Shown: in pieces, positions 23,401 through 31,130 of the stretch | How positions within the stretch are numbered: position 1 is the first letter of the stretch | Layout of the letters: every line of letters begins with the position of its first letter | Assembly (NCBI GenBank): GCA_018268995.1 | Contig: JAFDVL010000108.1 | Span: 81,547-145,546, forward strand | Reading direction: 5' to 3' | Source of the DNA: Acidobacteriota bacterium | GTDB lineage: Bacteria > Acidobacteriota > Blastocatellia > RBC074 | DNA: 64,000 bases | Program-made: the position numbers and the translations under genes | The notes under the pieces: model-generated | The model's input: only the letters and a program-made list of their open reading frames with translations | Database searches by the model: none | What the model was told of the DNA's origin: nothing

Positions 23401-26390
23401 AAATCCGCTGCCCACAGCGTCAACCCGATGATCGGCGTCGCCGCCAACAACATGGTCAAGACACGCGCATAGCCAGCGAGTCGCTGCGATTCTGTTTGCA
23501 GCAGCGGGAAGCGCAACGTTTGCGCCCAGACATAAAGCGGCTCACGAAACCAGATCGCAGACGAGACAACCAGCAAATACACGGCGGCTGTCCATCGCAA
23601 GGTTGTCGCTGTTGCAACACTGGTTTGCGCGATCAACGGGCAAATCATCGCCAGCAAAAGCAGGAGGCCAAGCACGCGCCATTTCGTGAATTGCTCCCAC
23701 AAACTGACCGTGAGCACGAAGAGCAACGCGCCTAACAACGCCCATTCGGCCAGGATGGAAACATGAACGGCTTTGACCGTGCCATTCAGCGCGGGGGCGA
23801 TTTCGGCAATGATTCCTGACACTGCGCCGAACAGGCTCAACGCGACGAAACACGCGACCAATGCCCACGTGACAACCTGATCGCACGTCGGCCATTCGGG
23901 ATACAGCAAGCGCGAAGCGGTGTTTTCCCAGGCTTCGGGCAAATCCTGTGCGATAGCGGCTTCGCGTGTGATGCCAAATTTTCTGAGCATCAGTCGCAAG
24001 ACAATCCAAATCGGACTGAGCAAGGCCAACGCCAGCATTTGCGTTCGCAAACTGCGCAATCCAATCGGCAAATCTATCAGCAAATTCGTGCCGTGTGAGG
24101 AAGCCGTGACAGCCAAAAATACACTAGCGTACGTGATTGCCTGAAAAGCCGTGAACAAGACGGGCGAGCGATAGAGCCACGATAACGCTGCCACCAATCC
24201 GGCCAGCCACAGCGTTTGCCCGCACAATATCAAAGCGGTGTTGATGGGCGAGGTCAGCAATAAAACGGCTCCCGCAAGAATCGCCGCGATCAATGCGACG
24301 CGCTGACTCGGTTCTGCAAATAGCCGCTGCGTTTTCTCACGGCGTAACGCCACAGCGGCGATAAGCGCAAGACTCGCAAACAGCAATGCGGTCAATTTGA
24401 AACTACGGCTGAGGCCAAAGTACAAAAACTGTACGAGCATGAGAAACGTTAAGCCGAGTCCGACATAGCTGGCTGTCGTGCGCTTTGTTCTGCCCGCCAG
24501 ATAAAATGCGCTGGCCGCAAACAACGCATAAATCCAGGCGATGTGATGCGGATCGCCCGTGCGACCGAAGCCGTGTAAACTGACAACAAGGAGGCTAAGC
24601 GCTGCCACAGCTGCGGTGATAATCGCATAAAAAAAGCCATCTGATTTGCGCTCGCGTCTGTAAAGCATTTCGCTTGCCAGCAACAACGGCACAAAGAAGA
24701 TTGCCAATGCTGTTCCGCTGGTGATGGAAGACAACGCGGTGAACAGTGCTTGCGAATCAGCCGTCGCCCCCACTCGACCCAAAATAAGATTTACCCCAAG
24801 CAAATACGCCAGCACCAGAGACGGCAGCGCGATCAAATGCGCGACCGACAAACGGAAGGCAAAGGCGATGCTGGTTAATGCCACAAAGTTGATGACGGCA
24901 ACGATCATCACATTCATCGGGTTCGGCCACGCAAAGACAAGGCTGGCCAGCATCACAAAAGCGCTGAAAACGCCGACGCTGGCGCTGATCAAATTGAGAT
25001 ACTGCGGCTCAATGGTTTTGCTGTGTTGCCACAGCAGGATGCCCGCAAACAAAGCGGGAATCGCCAACAAACTGATCATTGGTGCGATGCGTTGCAAGGT
25101 GCCGACAAAGGCTTGTGTTTTGAAAAGCAGCAATCCCAATGTGACCAGCGCCGCAAATGAACTTGCGCTTAATAACGTGAAAGATTGGTTGATGCGTTTG
25201 GCTTCGATATTTTCAGCGGAACGCAGTGTTTTCAGCATCCCGAACACGGCTGTGGCATAACAGGCAATCGGTAATGCTGCGCCGATGCACAGCCCGATGG
25301 TCGAAGTCTCAAGGCCGACAACGCGGCGCAAAATCAATTGCGTGGCAGACGTGCCAACTGTGCCAATCGTCAACCACTGCGCCCAGTCCGGTGTGACGAC
25401 CTTACCTGCGCGATACACCATCAACAAAAACAGCGCGAGGGAAATAGCTTCACTGGCAATGACCATTGGATTGCTTGCCGCAATGTCTTTCGCAAACGCC
25501 GCAATCGCCAGAAAATTCAGTGGCACCAGCATCGTTGCGGTAATTAGCAATCCGCGACTGGTGTTCGGCAATTTCCAGCGATGTTCGCTGTAAAAACCGA
25601 GGCCCGCGAACGCGCCCGTCATTGCAGTGAAGATAAAAAATTTCAGCAGCGGAATCTGCTCAATCTGTGCCCACAAACTAATCACCAGCGCCAGCGAACA
25701 ACCGATGATCAACATGCCGCCGAGCAATTCGCCCCAGCGGATGTTTTTCTCTTCCATGAAAGCGGCCAGCATTTCCGCGAAAGATTTGCGCGGTGGTGGC
25801 GGCTCAACAACTCTCGGCGCTATTGGCTCGGCAATAGGGCGCGGCGGTATGAAGGGGGCTTCGTATGGCTTCGCTTCCGTTGTTAGCGGCTCGACAGGGC
25901 GGGGAAGTGACGGTGTCGGAGGTGATTCAATTCGCAGTGGCCGCACTGGCTCTGGGACAGGCTCTGGCAGAATGACGATGGGTTTTTCGGGGATGGGCGG
26001 CGGCGGTTGCGTCAATCGTTGCCGTTCGGTTGTGATGATGTGCGACAGCCAATTGAATTTCGGATCATCCAGCACCCCCTGCTCGTGAAAGCGCTTTAGT
26101 TGTCGCTCGGTTGCATCCAGATCGTTGAGCGTTTCGGCTTCAGCCAGATTTTGTGTCTTCCCGCACGAAAAACAAAGATTCGCATTTGCTCCCAATGTCG
26201 CACCGCAATCGTTGCAAAAACGTGGAGTGCGGGGTGGTGTGGATGGCTTGTCATTTAAGCGCAATTCTGCGGGTTGCTTTGTGTCATTGCCAGAAATTGC
26301 CCGCCCAATAGCCGCCAGCAGCACCCAAATGCCGTGACCGATGAGTGTAATCAGGCCGAGAAAAATTAAGAGAGCAAATAAAATTTCCAT
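20493..26390 (-). CDS. Giant polytopic membrane protein with N-terminal zinc ribbon, function unknown
   Basis: 1965 aa from ATG 26390 (MEILFALLIFLGLITLIGHGIW); GGAG lies 13 bases upstream. Layout: one N-terminal TM (about 3-27), a zinc ribbon C-x2-C-x11-C-x2-C (CNDCGATL...CFSCGK, about 59-78), a helical segment with a 'VLDDPKFNWL' SHOCT-like motif (about 90-125), a long Pro-rich linker (about 130-205), a short amphipathic helix (SFAEMLAAFMEEKNIRWGE), then roughly 1700 residues of almost continuous hydrophobic helices, by eye more than 45. No transporter signature, ATPase or catalytic motif is visible. In general plan it resembles DUF2157/DUF2339-type polytopic proteins, but I do not assign it to a family. 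It is transcribed upstream of the ADOP permease, with a hairpin between. Confidence 0.8.
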   Translation of the reverse strand: MEILFALLIFLGLITLIGHGIWVLLAAIGRAISGNDTKQPAELRLNDKPSTPPRTPRFCNDCGATLGANANLCFSCGKTQNLAEAETLNDLDATERQLKRFHEQGVLDDPKFNWLSHIITTERQRLTQPPPPIPEKPIVILPEPVPEPVRPLRIESPPTPSLPRPVEPLTTEAKPYEAPFIPPRPIAEPIAPRVVEPPPPRKSFAEMLAAFMEEKNIRWGELLGGMLIIGCSLALVISLWAQIEQIPLLKFFIFTAMTGAFAGLGFYSEHRWKLPNTSRGLLITATMLVPLNFLAIAAFAKDIAASNPMVIASEAISLALFLLMVYRAGKVVTPDWAQWLTIGTVGTSATQLILRRVVGLETSTIGLCIGAALPIACYATAVFGMLKTLRSAENIEAKRINQSFTLLSASSFAALVTLGLLLFKTQAFVGTLQRIAPMISLLAIPALFAGILLWQHSKTIEPQYLNLISASVGVFSAFVMLASLVFAWPNPMNVMIVAVINFVALTSIAFAFRLSVAHLIALPSLVLAYLLGVNLILGRVGATADSQALFTALSSITSGTALAIFFVPLLLASEMLYRRERKSDGFFYAIITAAVAALSLLVVSLHGFGRTGDPHHIAWIYALFAASAFYLAGRTKRTTASYVGLGLTFLMLVQFLYFGLSRSFKLTALLFASLALIAAVALRREKTQRLFAEPSQRVALIAAILAGAVLLLTSPINTALILCGQTLWLAGLVAALSWLYRSPVLFTAFQAITYASVFLAVTASSHGTNLLIDLPIGLRSLRTQMLALALLSPIWIVLRLMLRKFGITREAAIAQDLPEAWENTASRLLYPEWPTCDQVVTWALVACFVALSLFGAVSGIIAEIAPALNGTVKAVHVSILAEWALLGALLFVLTVSLWEQFTKWRVLGLLLLLAMICPLIAQTSVATATTLRWTAAVYLLVVSSAIWFREPLYVWAQTLRFPLLQTESQRLAGYARVLTMLLAATPIIGLTLWAADLQIGNGGFRVPAESFFSRLGGIVSYLVPLVVLSLVLVGHAIREHSSGYALAGGIVLNFSASLAFLNTLSAMNEAAWVRLAQINAITSAVFALCWLGAIVWHRKHASAYNSAADWVLRFQVMIGAALSFLMIGIAGAVIFMNPAFPGAGRIAVGSGWGWLALILPGACVAAFKRLQNVKLSLANAAIGLLAVGVMLACTLSRWDLGTWLGYHTMLVAALTITALLLLAGFRAQSALQGESFVAPTASREAIALTNIFGALALAFGARTLAGDPNNPWWAVATFVALSLLATGLARLALSRNYFYIAGFLANAAVSVWHSYTRFSFSPTYWLEFVAANVIVLSLVGIALFFFERKTMPEVKSSLPPYHHFASIVSLLGVAGPVFIGLARDFTLETATANSRLGWAALATTVALMVISLWDATAKYAVGGLYLLGLVIAGMTLGQFNLAPRSLAFAATITVAVYIAFTSWLWAEKQWLIDLTATFGIPRREASASNWLVNANTLLILAVVWVSGWMVLHFDLLNQRVFAAVAVALQTLSFALLARDATNKSWLQTATFGIGFISAVFFGWAFLQPGTETNLISHLTLVLLASVAFVELLGLWGLKRFTPEWSLAARRLLRPLSAIAVLALISIFAVEITEQLFAGHVTMPMFAILIVAVILFGLSMQAIYFAVRSESDPLQLSERGRMNYVYASEALLGLTFLHIRLTMPWLFSGFFTRYWPFVVMVLAFAGVGLGELFRRRGQRVLGEPLLNTGFFLPIFPVVGFWLAASKVDYSGLLLLVGMLYAVVAILRSSFGVSLMACLAANGSLWYYLSRLDNFSLLERPQLWLTPAAISVLIAAYLNRERLTATQMTNLRYITLSVIYVSSTAEIFIRGVALSPWQPMVLMLLSAAGVLAGILLRVRAFLYLGSSFLMISILSMIWHASANFGWTWLWYVTGIIAGLAIILLFAMFEKKRAELLRLVEGLRSWEA

Positions 26391-26526
26391 AGGGGGTATT
26401 CTCCGTTTTCGATGCAACCGGAACCTACCAGTTGCCGAGATTGTACGATAATCCAAGAGGATTCACAGTGGCGTGTGGGAATGTGATGGTTGTTTGACTG
26501 TCACAGCCCGCGCCCTGTGGAGTGAA

Positions 26527-26555
26527 TTGAAGTGGCTTCTGGCGTCCCCTATAAT
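26527..26555 (+). promoter_or_regulatory. Sigma-70-type promoter of the M48 protease gene
   Basis: TTGAAG (26527-26532), a 17-base spacer, then a perfect TATAAT (26550-26555), 40 bases upstream of ATG 26595. Confidence 0.7.
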
Positions 26556-26594
26556 TAAATCCCGTGCTGCAAAAACTTTTGTGAGGAAAGGCTT

Positions 26595-27446
26595 ATGATT
26601 CCATTTCGACATCGCTCCGGCCTGATTGTGCTGCTAATCGCGTTGGTAATCACGGCAATAGCGGCAGATAATGTCTACAACAAGTTTCGCAATCGCTCTT
26701 ATTCAAATCGCGGATATCTTAGTGAAGCGGACGAGATCAAGCTTGGCGCACAGGTGCATGACGAGTTGCGCAAGCAGCATCGCTTTGTGACAGATTCGGC
26801 GGTCACTTCGTACGTCAATTCGCTGGGGCAGCGTCTGGCCAGCAATTCCAAGCGCGCGAATTTGCGCTATCAGTTTTTTGTCGTGGATGACAAATCACTC
26901 AATGCGTTTGCGACCTTGGGCGGGTACGTCTATGTGCATACGGGCTTGATCCAGGCAGCTGAATCAGAGGCTCAGGTTGCTTCTGTGTTAGGACATGAGA
27001 TTGGCCACATCGTGGGACGACACGGATTGGAAAACGTCAAGCAATCGCAAAAATATGGAACACTCGCTGCAATTGCAGGTGTCGCTGGTGCGGTAATTGG
27101 CGGCAAGAGCGGTGGCAACATTGGTCAATTGGCCGGTAACTTGATTTTCGGCGGGAAGCTCATGAAGCACAGTCGTGATGCCGAACGCGAAGCGGATTAT
27201 CTGGGGCTGTATGATCTGCAACGCACGGGCTACAACACGGGTGGGATGGTAGAGATGTTCAAGTTGTTGCAGCGTGTCGGTCAACAAAATCCCAATCTGC
27301 TCGGTAATATCCTGGCCAGCCATCCGCCTGCCGGAGAGCGTGCCGAAAATACGATTGTCGAGATCCGTGAAAAGCTTCGTGGCAGCGATTCACGTGGCGT
27401 TAGCAATACAAACGAATTTCAGCGCATCAAAGCGCGATTGCGATAG
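26595..27446 (+). CDS. M48-family zinc metalloprotease, membrane-anchored or exported
   Basis: 283 aa. An N-terminal hydrophobic segment (about 9-24) is followed by the M48 peptidase domain with HEIGH at 134-138 (VLGHEIGHIVGRHG) and the third ligand region DAEREADYLGLYDLQRTGY, like the BepA/LoiP periplasmic proteases that watch over outer-membrane assembly. The FGGKLMKHSRDAEREADY segment is typical. GAGGAAAGG precedes ATG by 6 bases and a good sigma-70 promoter lies 40 bases upstream. The DUF4127 gene follows on the same strand. Confidence 0.93.
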   Translation: MIPFRHRSGLIVLLIALVITAIAADNVYNKFRNRSYSNRGYLSEADEIKLGAQVHDELRKQHRFVTDSAVTSYVNSLGQRLASNSKRANLRYQFFVVDDKSLNAFATLGGYVYVHTGLIQAAESEAQVASVLGHEIGHIVGRHGLENVKQSQKYGTLAAIAGVAGAVIGGKSGGNIGQLAGNLIFGGKLMKHSRDAEREADYLGLYDLQRTGYNTGGMVEMFKLLQRVGQQNPNLLGNILASHPPAGERAENTIVEIREKLRGSDSRGVSNTNEFQRIKARLR

Positions 27447-27532
27447 CTGTGAACAAAACTTCAAATTCCGTCCACGAAGCAACACGAAGAAGCACGAAGG
27501 CCATCCGCCGATGCCTGCGACTGACTGCTTTG

Positions 27533-28867
27533 ATGCGGAACTCAATACTTGTTTTATTTTGCCTGCCTTTATTTTTCACTGCGACGTGGGCGCAAAATAA
27601 ACGCCCCAAATTACAGCTACTCGAACGTTCACAATATGCCGGACGAATTTTGCTGATCCCGTATGATGGGCGTCCTGTCTCGTGGAAACTGCCGCGCATG
27701 ATCGCGCGCGTTGCCGATTACGAAATCATTTATCCACCGCGTGAATTGCTGGGTGATTTGACGCATCCGCCAGACGCAGATCGCGTGATTGAATGGGCCA
27801 AAAAACAGAATTTCGATCAACTCAACGGCGTCATTGTTTCGTTGGATGCGCTGGCTGGCTGGACGGGTGAAACGACGCCGGGGCAAAGCAAATCGCGGCT
27901 GGAATTCATCCACTGGATGCGGCAGCGCAAATCGGATTTGCCGATTTACGGTTTTACGAAAAAGGCCCGCGATGAAATCAGCGGATTTGTTTTTGATGAC
28001 CTGCTGATTGATCCTGATAACAATGAAGCTGCCTATTTAATGGTGGCGCGCTTTCTGCATCGCACTTATCAGCGGCAAACAAAAATTACGCCGATTGCTT
28101 CGACCGAATATCCGCCTGCCGTGCTGAAAGCCATCAATCGAAAGATTGACGCCATTGGTGGACAGTTGGTGACATCGGGCAAAGTCGAACTCCTTCTTTT
28201 TCTTTACGTGCCAAATACCGATGAGGTGAAGACCGCGAAATTTTTCGAGGCTCTTGTCAAAGCCATTGCTTCGGGGTATTACGTTGCGCTCGCTGATGTT
28301 TCAGGGAACCCTGAGCCGCTCATTGCTGCTTTGCGCGAACGCAAGCAATTGGATATGTTGCATGCCTATGCAGCGGCTTCTGACCCGGACATTGCGATTG
28401 GCAAGGCGTTAGCGCAAGTCTCGGCGCGATTGGTTGCGGCGAAGGTGTTACGCCCTATGTTGGAAATTGACCAGTTACATCGTGGCGAACGCGCCCAGGT
28501 GGAGTTGATGATGACGCGGTATCTGGAGGATTGGGGCTACCCAGCCAAGATCCGCGCAAATTTGGAAACGCACATTCGCGAACAATTAAAGGCCGATCCC
28601 GGCAATTTAGGGAATACAGCCGAAAGTGCCGAAGCCGTGCTTAATACAGAGGTCAGATTGCTGGCGGATGAAATCTTTCGCACACAGTTTCGGTACAACG
28701 TGCATAGCGTGATGCTCAAGGATGGCACGCGCGCTGATTTTCAAGTGGAGATGTTACAACGCTGTAAGGCTCGATTGCCCTTTCAGCGTACCAATGAAAT
28801 CGAATTGGATGTGGGCATTCACATCCCGATGTTAGTCGGAATCAATCCTTATCCGGCGAGACGATAA
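27533..28867 (+). CDS. Secreted DUF4127-family protein
   Basis: About 444 aa from ATG 27533, which begins a good signal peptide (MRNSILVLFCLPLFFTATWAQ). The open frame starts at a GTG at 27449, but the added residues are encoded partly by a short tandem CACGAAG repeat and look non-native. The mature start ILLIPYDGRPVSW and YEIIYPPRELLGD are the signature of DUF4127, a family whose function is not established but which resembles deacetylase- or phosphatase-like folds. A DxDDLLID-type segment (GFVFDDLLIDPDN) and the ending IHIPMLVGINPYPARR follow. It lies 86 bp after the M48 protease gene, possibly in the same transcript. Confidence 0.75.
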   Translation: MRNSILVLFCLPLFFTATWAQNKRPKLQLLERSQYAGRILLIPYDGRPVSWKLPRMIARVADYEIIYPPRELLGDLTHPPDADRVIEWAKKQNFDQLNGVIVSLDALAGWTGETTPGQSKSRLEFIHWMRQRKSDLPIYGFTKKARDEISGFVFDDLLIDPDNNEAAYLMVARFLHRTYQRQTKITPIASTEYPPAVLKAINRKIDAIGGQLVTSGKVELLLFLYVPNTDEVKTAKFFEALVKAIASGYYVALADVSGNPEPLIAALRERKQLDMLHAYAAASDPDIAIGKALAQVSARLVAAKVLRPMLEIDQLHRGERAQVELMMTRYLEDWGYPAKIRANLETHIREQLKADPGNLGNTAESAEAVLNTEVRLLADEIFRTQFRYNVHSVMLKDGTRADFQVEMLQRCKARLPFQRTNEIELDVGIHIPMLVGINPYPARR

Positions 28868-28966
28868 ACTGAAAATAAGAAGGCAAATAGCCAGCATTTA
28901 GAGCTGGATACTTCAACCAGGTTTTTTCTGAAGGAAACTTTTGCCCTTTGATTTGGAGCTTTCCCC

Positions 28967-30001
28967 ATGTCCTTAATGTTAGCTGAAATTGCGGAACAAC
29001 CTGCCGCACTGGAACGAACCATCAAACGCGAATCCGCACGCGTCAAACGCTTCGCTGAATCTCTCAAACAACGTGGCATTCGCTTCATCGTGATTGCCGC
29101 GCGTGGTAGCTCCGACAACGCCAGTTCATTCGGGCGGTACTTGCTGGAAATTACCACCGGCATTCCAGTGTCGTTGGCAGCTCCGGCGGTGTATACGCTG
29201 TACGGTGCAAAGGTGGATTTGCGTGACACGCTGGTCATCGGTGTTTCGCAATCGGGCGAAGGCGTGGACATTAATCTCACGCTCGAAAACGCTAAACGCT
29301 GTGGTGCGATTACGCTGGGCATTACGAACGAGGCGAATTCGTCCATGACCAAAGTTGCGGATGAAACGTTCCTGATCCACGCCAAACGTGAACGCAGCCT
29401 TGCTGCCACCAAAACGTACACGGGCCAGCAAGTGATTTTTCACCTGTTGGCCGAAGGTCTGGCGGGCAAAATCAAAGGTCACGAAATCGAACGTTTGCCG
29501 GAATTTGCCGCCGCTTCCTTGACGCTAAAACCCCAAATCGAAGCGATGGTGGAGCGCTTCGTGTTTATGAATCACTGCGTCGTCATCGGGCGTGGATTGA
29601 ATTACGGCAATGCGTACGAGTTTGCGATTAAGCTTATGGAAACCTGCTACGTGATTGCTGAGCGATTTTCCGGCGCGGATTTTCTGCACGGGCCGATTGC
29701 GATGATTGAACGCAGCTTCCCGGTCTTTGTCTTTGCGCCGCCCGGCCCTACATTGCAGGGCACGATGGAATTGTTGGAACGCCTGAAAACACTAAGTGCG
29801 GAAACGTTGGTAATCTCCAGCGAATCGGCAGCTTTGAAGCAGGGAACACGTGGCTTGAAATTGCCGACGAAGGTCAGTGAATTGTTGTCGCCGATTCCTT
29901 ACATCATTCCCGCGCAATTGTTTGCGGCTTTATTATCACAGGCAAAAGGCTTGAACCCTGACGTTTCGCGCTCGCTTTCAAAAGTCACAAAAACTGTGTA
30001 G
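28967..30001 (+). CDS. SIS-domain sugar-phosphate protein (NagB-II/GlmS isomerase-like)
   Basis: 344 aa, two tandem SIS domains without the glutaminase domain of GlmS. The start MSLMLAEIAEQPAALERT corresponds to the MLKEIYEQP hinge of GlmS. SIS1 includes IAARGSSDNASSFGRYLLE and the phosphate-binding VSQSGEGVD loop. SIS2 contains GRGLNYGNAYEFAIKLMET and FLHGPIAMIE. Such stand-alone proteins are usually glucosamine-6-phosphate deaminases (type II) or related amino-sugar isomerases. A true glmS is at the right end of the window, which argues for a catabolic role here. No GlcNAc transport or deacetylase gene is adjacent. Confidence 0.88.
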   Translation: MSLMLAEIAEQPAALERTIKRESARVKRFAESLKQRGIRFIVIAARGSSDNASSFGRYLLEITTGIPVSLAAPAVYTLYGAKVDLRDTLVIGVSQSGEGVDINLTLENAKRCGAITLGITNEANSSMTKVADETFLIHAKRERSLAATKTYTGQQVIFHLLAEGLAGKIKGHEIERLPEFAAASLTLKPQIEAMVERFVFMNHCVVIGRGLNYGNAYEFAIKLMETCYVIAERFSGADFLHGPIAMIERSFPVFVFAPPGPTLQGTMELLERLKTLSAETLVISSESAALKQGTRGLKLPTKVSELLSPIPYIIPAQLFAALLSQAKGLNPDVSRSLSKVTKTV

Positions 30002-30112
30002 GCAAATTTGCCACGGGCGCGCTTCGATAAGCTGGGCAACGAATGCCTGACTGCCTACCTCCAAAGCAAGTGTTCCCCTGTGACTTATTCCCCTGCTGGA
30101 AAGCGAGGTTTT

Positions 30113-30973
30113 ATGATTGGTGCCAAAGCGCTTGCGCTGATGCTGGTTTTTATCAACGTGTTGGTGTGTTCGATGTCCCCAATGCCACCACAAACGTCGG
30201 ATGCAAAGCAATCGCAAAACAAAGAGAATTATCCGCCTGTGATTGAAGCCAGTCCGGCGCGACTGCAAGCCGCTGAAGATACGTGGGGGCAGTTTTTATC
30301 CGAATATAAGCTAACGTACGTGGCCCCGGATCTCGAAGCGATTCTGAATACGCCGCGTAGCTTGCCTGCAAGCCTCGCAAATCAAATTAGCATCCAGCCA
30401 TCAGACCAAAAAGCGAATCCTGCCATTGACGAAGCGCAGGCGAAAGAATATCTGCGCCGCTTTATTGATAAATATCACGCCGTGCTGGCGGGGGATCAAC
30501 GTGCCAGCGCACTGACGCTCAAAGATATTTCACTCATCACCTTTGCCAATGAAGGCAATTTGTACCGCGCTGTCTATCGGCAGATGAATTACCCCTATCC
30601 GATTGGCAATGGCTACGGCGAATTGCGAATCGTGTTGAGTAAAGCCGGTAATCTCTTACAACTTAGCAGTCGCATCCTTCCTGCCGTAGATTTTGCCGCA
30701 CGTCCTAAAATTGAGGTCGCGACACTCACCAGCCAATTCGTCGGGCGAGAATTTACCTACAGCAACTTTGCCGGACAGCCAATGAGCTACAAAGTCGCGC
30801 AAGCCTCCGAGGTTATCGTCAAGGATTTAGTGATCTTCCCCAAAGTGGACGCGCAGCAAATCAAGTTGCATTTGGCCTATCCCGTTGAGGTTGGGCGCGG
30901 CACGACGTGGACGGTGTTTGTGGACGCTGTGACCGGCGAAGAGATCGAAACGAAACAGAATTTTCAATCGTAG
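30113..30973 (+). CDS. Secreted protein of unknown function with PepSY-like C-terminus
   Basis: 286 aa from ATG 30113 (MIGAKALALMLVFINVLVCSM), with AAGCGAGG upstream. The open frame to 30008 would cover the stop region of the SIS gene without a signal. It has a signal peptide; a cysteine at about residue 19 lies in a poor lipobox. The C-terminus (WTVFVDAVTGEEIETK) has the W-x-V-x-V-D-A-x-T-G-E pattern of PepSY and protease-propeptide domains, but no peptidase follows. The middle contains LYRAVYRQMNYPYPIGNGYGELRIVL. I do not recognise a named family. Confidence 0.65.
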   Translation: MIGAKALALMLVFINVLVCSMSPMPPQTSDAKQSQNKENYPPVIEASPARLQAAEDTWGQFLSEYKLTYVAPDLEAILNTPRSLPASLANQISIQPSDQKANPAIDEAQAKEYLRRFIDKYHAVLAGDQRASALTLKDISLITFANEGNLYRAVYRQMNYPYPIGNGYGELRIVLSKAGNLLQLSSRILPAVDFAARPKIEVATLTSQFVGREFTYSNFAGQPMSYKVAQASEVIVKDLVIFPKVDAQQIKLHLAYPVEVGRGTTWTVFVDAVTGEEIETKQNFQS

Positions 30974-30983
30974 AAACGGCCAT

Positions 30984-31089
30984 GAGCTGTCAGCTATTAG
31001 TTGTGCTGACAGCTCAGGTTGCAGACGCAAACAGGATGTTTGCGCTACAGATTCGCAGAAGATGTACAACAAACATCTTGTTTGTTGCT
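30984..31089. repeat. Cluster of three short palindromes, including one copy of a dispersed repeat
   Basis: Three adjacent dyads fill the gap between two genes: GAGCTGTCAGC/GCTGACAGCTC (30984-31015), CGCAAAC/GTTTGCG (31026-31043) and CAACAAAC/GTTTGTTG (31067-31087). The last, together with flanking bases (31046-31092), recurs with few mismatches at 55949-55996. Confidence 0.8.
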
Positions 31090-31130
31090 CCGACCTAGTG
31101 ATCAATCCAGCCAACAGTTCCTGGCCATTT

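Noticed and set aside
25627-26088. Gly/Ser-rich plus-strand open frame opposite the giant membrane protein
   Set aside because: It is the complement of the Pro-rich linker of the minus-strand gene.
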